From positions 1 through 15,940 of the forward strand of contig JAHEHB010000078.1 of assembly GCA_024644775.1 (NCBI GenBank): a stretch of DNA of 15,940 nucleotides, read 5' to 3'. The stretch is from Deltaproteobacteria bacterium. GTDB lineage: Bacteria > Desulfobacterota > Desulfobacteria > Desulfobacterales > SURF-15. Shown here piece by piece: positions 15,519 through 15,940 of this stretch (its first letter is position 1; each line of letters starts with the position of its first letter). Under the pieces are notes generated by a model. The model was not told the DNA's origin, searched no databases, and saw only the letters and a program-made list of their open reading frames with translations. Position numbers and translations under genes: made by a program.

Positions 15519-15940
15519 GTGACTGTTCATGTAGTGGAACACCCCTTGATCAAACATAAACTCGGAATCATGCGTGAACGCGAGATCACCACCAAAGATT
15601 TTAGAGATCTTGCTTCCGAACTGGCCGCCTTGCTTACCTATGAAGCCACAAAAGACCTGGAAACAGAAAATCGAATCGTCCAGGGATGGGCTGGAGCGGT
15701 AACCGTGGAAAGAATAAAAGGTAAAAAAATTACGGTCGTTCCTATTTTAAGGGCCGGCCTCGGGATGATGAACGGCGTTTTGGAACTCATCCCCTCTGCC
15801 AAAGTAAGTGTTGTCGGTTTGTATCGAAATGAAAATACACTGGAACCGGTTCGTTACTACGTAAAGCTAACCGGCCAATTGGATGAACGAATCGCACTCA
15901 TTCTAGATCCCATGCTGGCAACCGGCGGTACACTGGATGC
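15519..15940 (+). CDS. upp: Uracil phosphoribosyltransferase, 3' end outside the window
   Basis: Upp converts uracil and PRPP to UMP in pyrimidine salvage. Only the first 140 residues of about 208 are present. The start GTG (15519) has GGAGG five bases upstream. Family features seen are [71 protein letters not shown] and the PRPP-binding loop [14 protein letters not shown], cut by the window edge. The visible part is intact. Confidence 0.95.
   Translation, partial: MTVHVVEHPLIKHKLGIMREREITTKDFRDLASELAALLTYEATKDLETENRIVQGWAGAVTVERIKGKKITVVPILRAGLGMMNGVLELIPSAKVSVVGLYRNENTLEPVRYYVKLTGQLDERIALILDPMLATGGTLD

Overview
The window is a typical chromosomal stretch from a Gram-negative bacterium, by eye somewhat below 50 % GC. 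A Desulfobacterota-like (former deltaproteobacterial) host is the best guess. This rests on general resemblance of the small Cys-rich protein, the DUF1573 protein and the PolA-QueF-lipoprotein cluster to proteins of that group. It is an inference; there is no rRNA or other decisive marker. TGA is the normal stop of several genes here (the ABC ATPase, its first permease, recN and queF), so the genetic code is standard.

Layout. (1) 1-3749, plus strand: a structured leader, then three genes of a BMP/NupOPQ-type nucleoside ABC importer: a double-NBD ATPase and two permeases. The substrate-binding lipoprotein is not in the window and presumably lies upstream. (2) 3811-6617: recN (minus) and a dusB-like tRNA-dihydrouridine synthase (plus), divergently arranged. 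(3) 6642-11700: two copies of a 240-254 bp intergenic element in opposite orientation, about 92 % identical. They bracket a 4.57-kb block with a minus-strand polA-queF-lipoprotein operon and a plus-strand gene for a 75-aa protein with 12 cysteines. (4) 11747-15068, minus: a secreted DUF1573 protein whose frame carries an internal TGA exactly where the first Cys of its conserved CGC motif belongs, then priA. (5) 15190-15940, plus: a small exported protein and the start of upp, which runs off the window.

How the genes relate. Most are housekeeping: DNA repair and replication (recN, polA, priA), tRNA modification (dusB, queF) and nucleobase/nucleoside salvage (NupOPQ-type importer, upp). The unusual parts are the in-frame TGA in the DUF1573 gene, with a stem-loop placed where a bacterial SECIS would sit, and the inverted repeat pair with the Cys-rich protein inside it. 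The TGA could be a selenocysteine codon, a nonsense mutation or a sequencing error, and the sequence alone cannot decide.

I saw no tRNA, rRNA, CRISPR array, IS transposase, integrase or phage gene.
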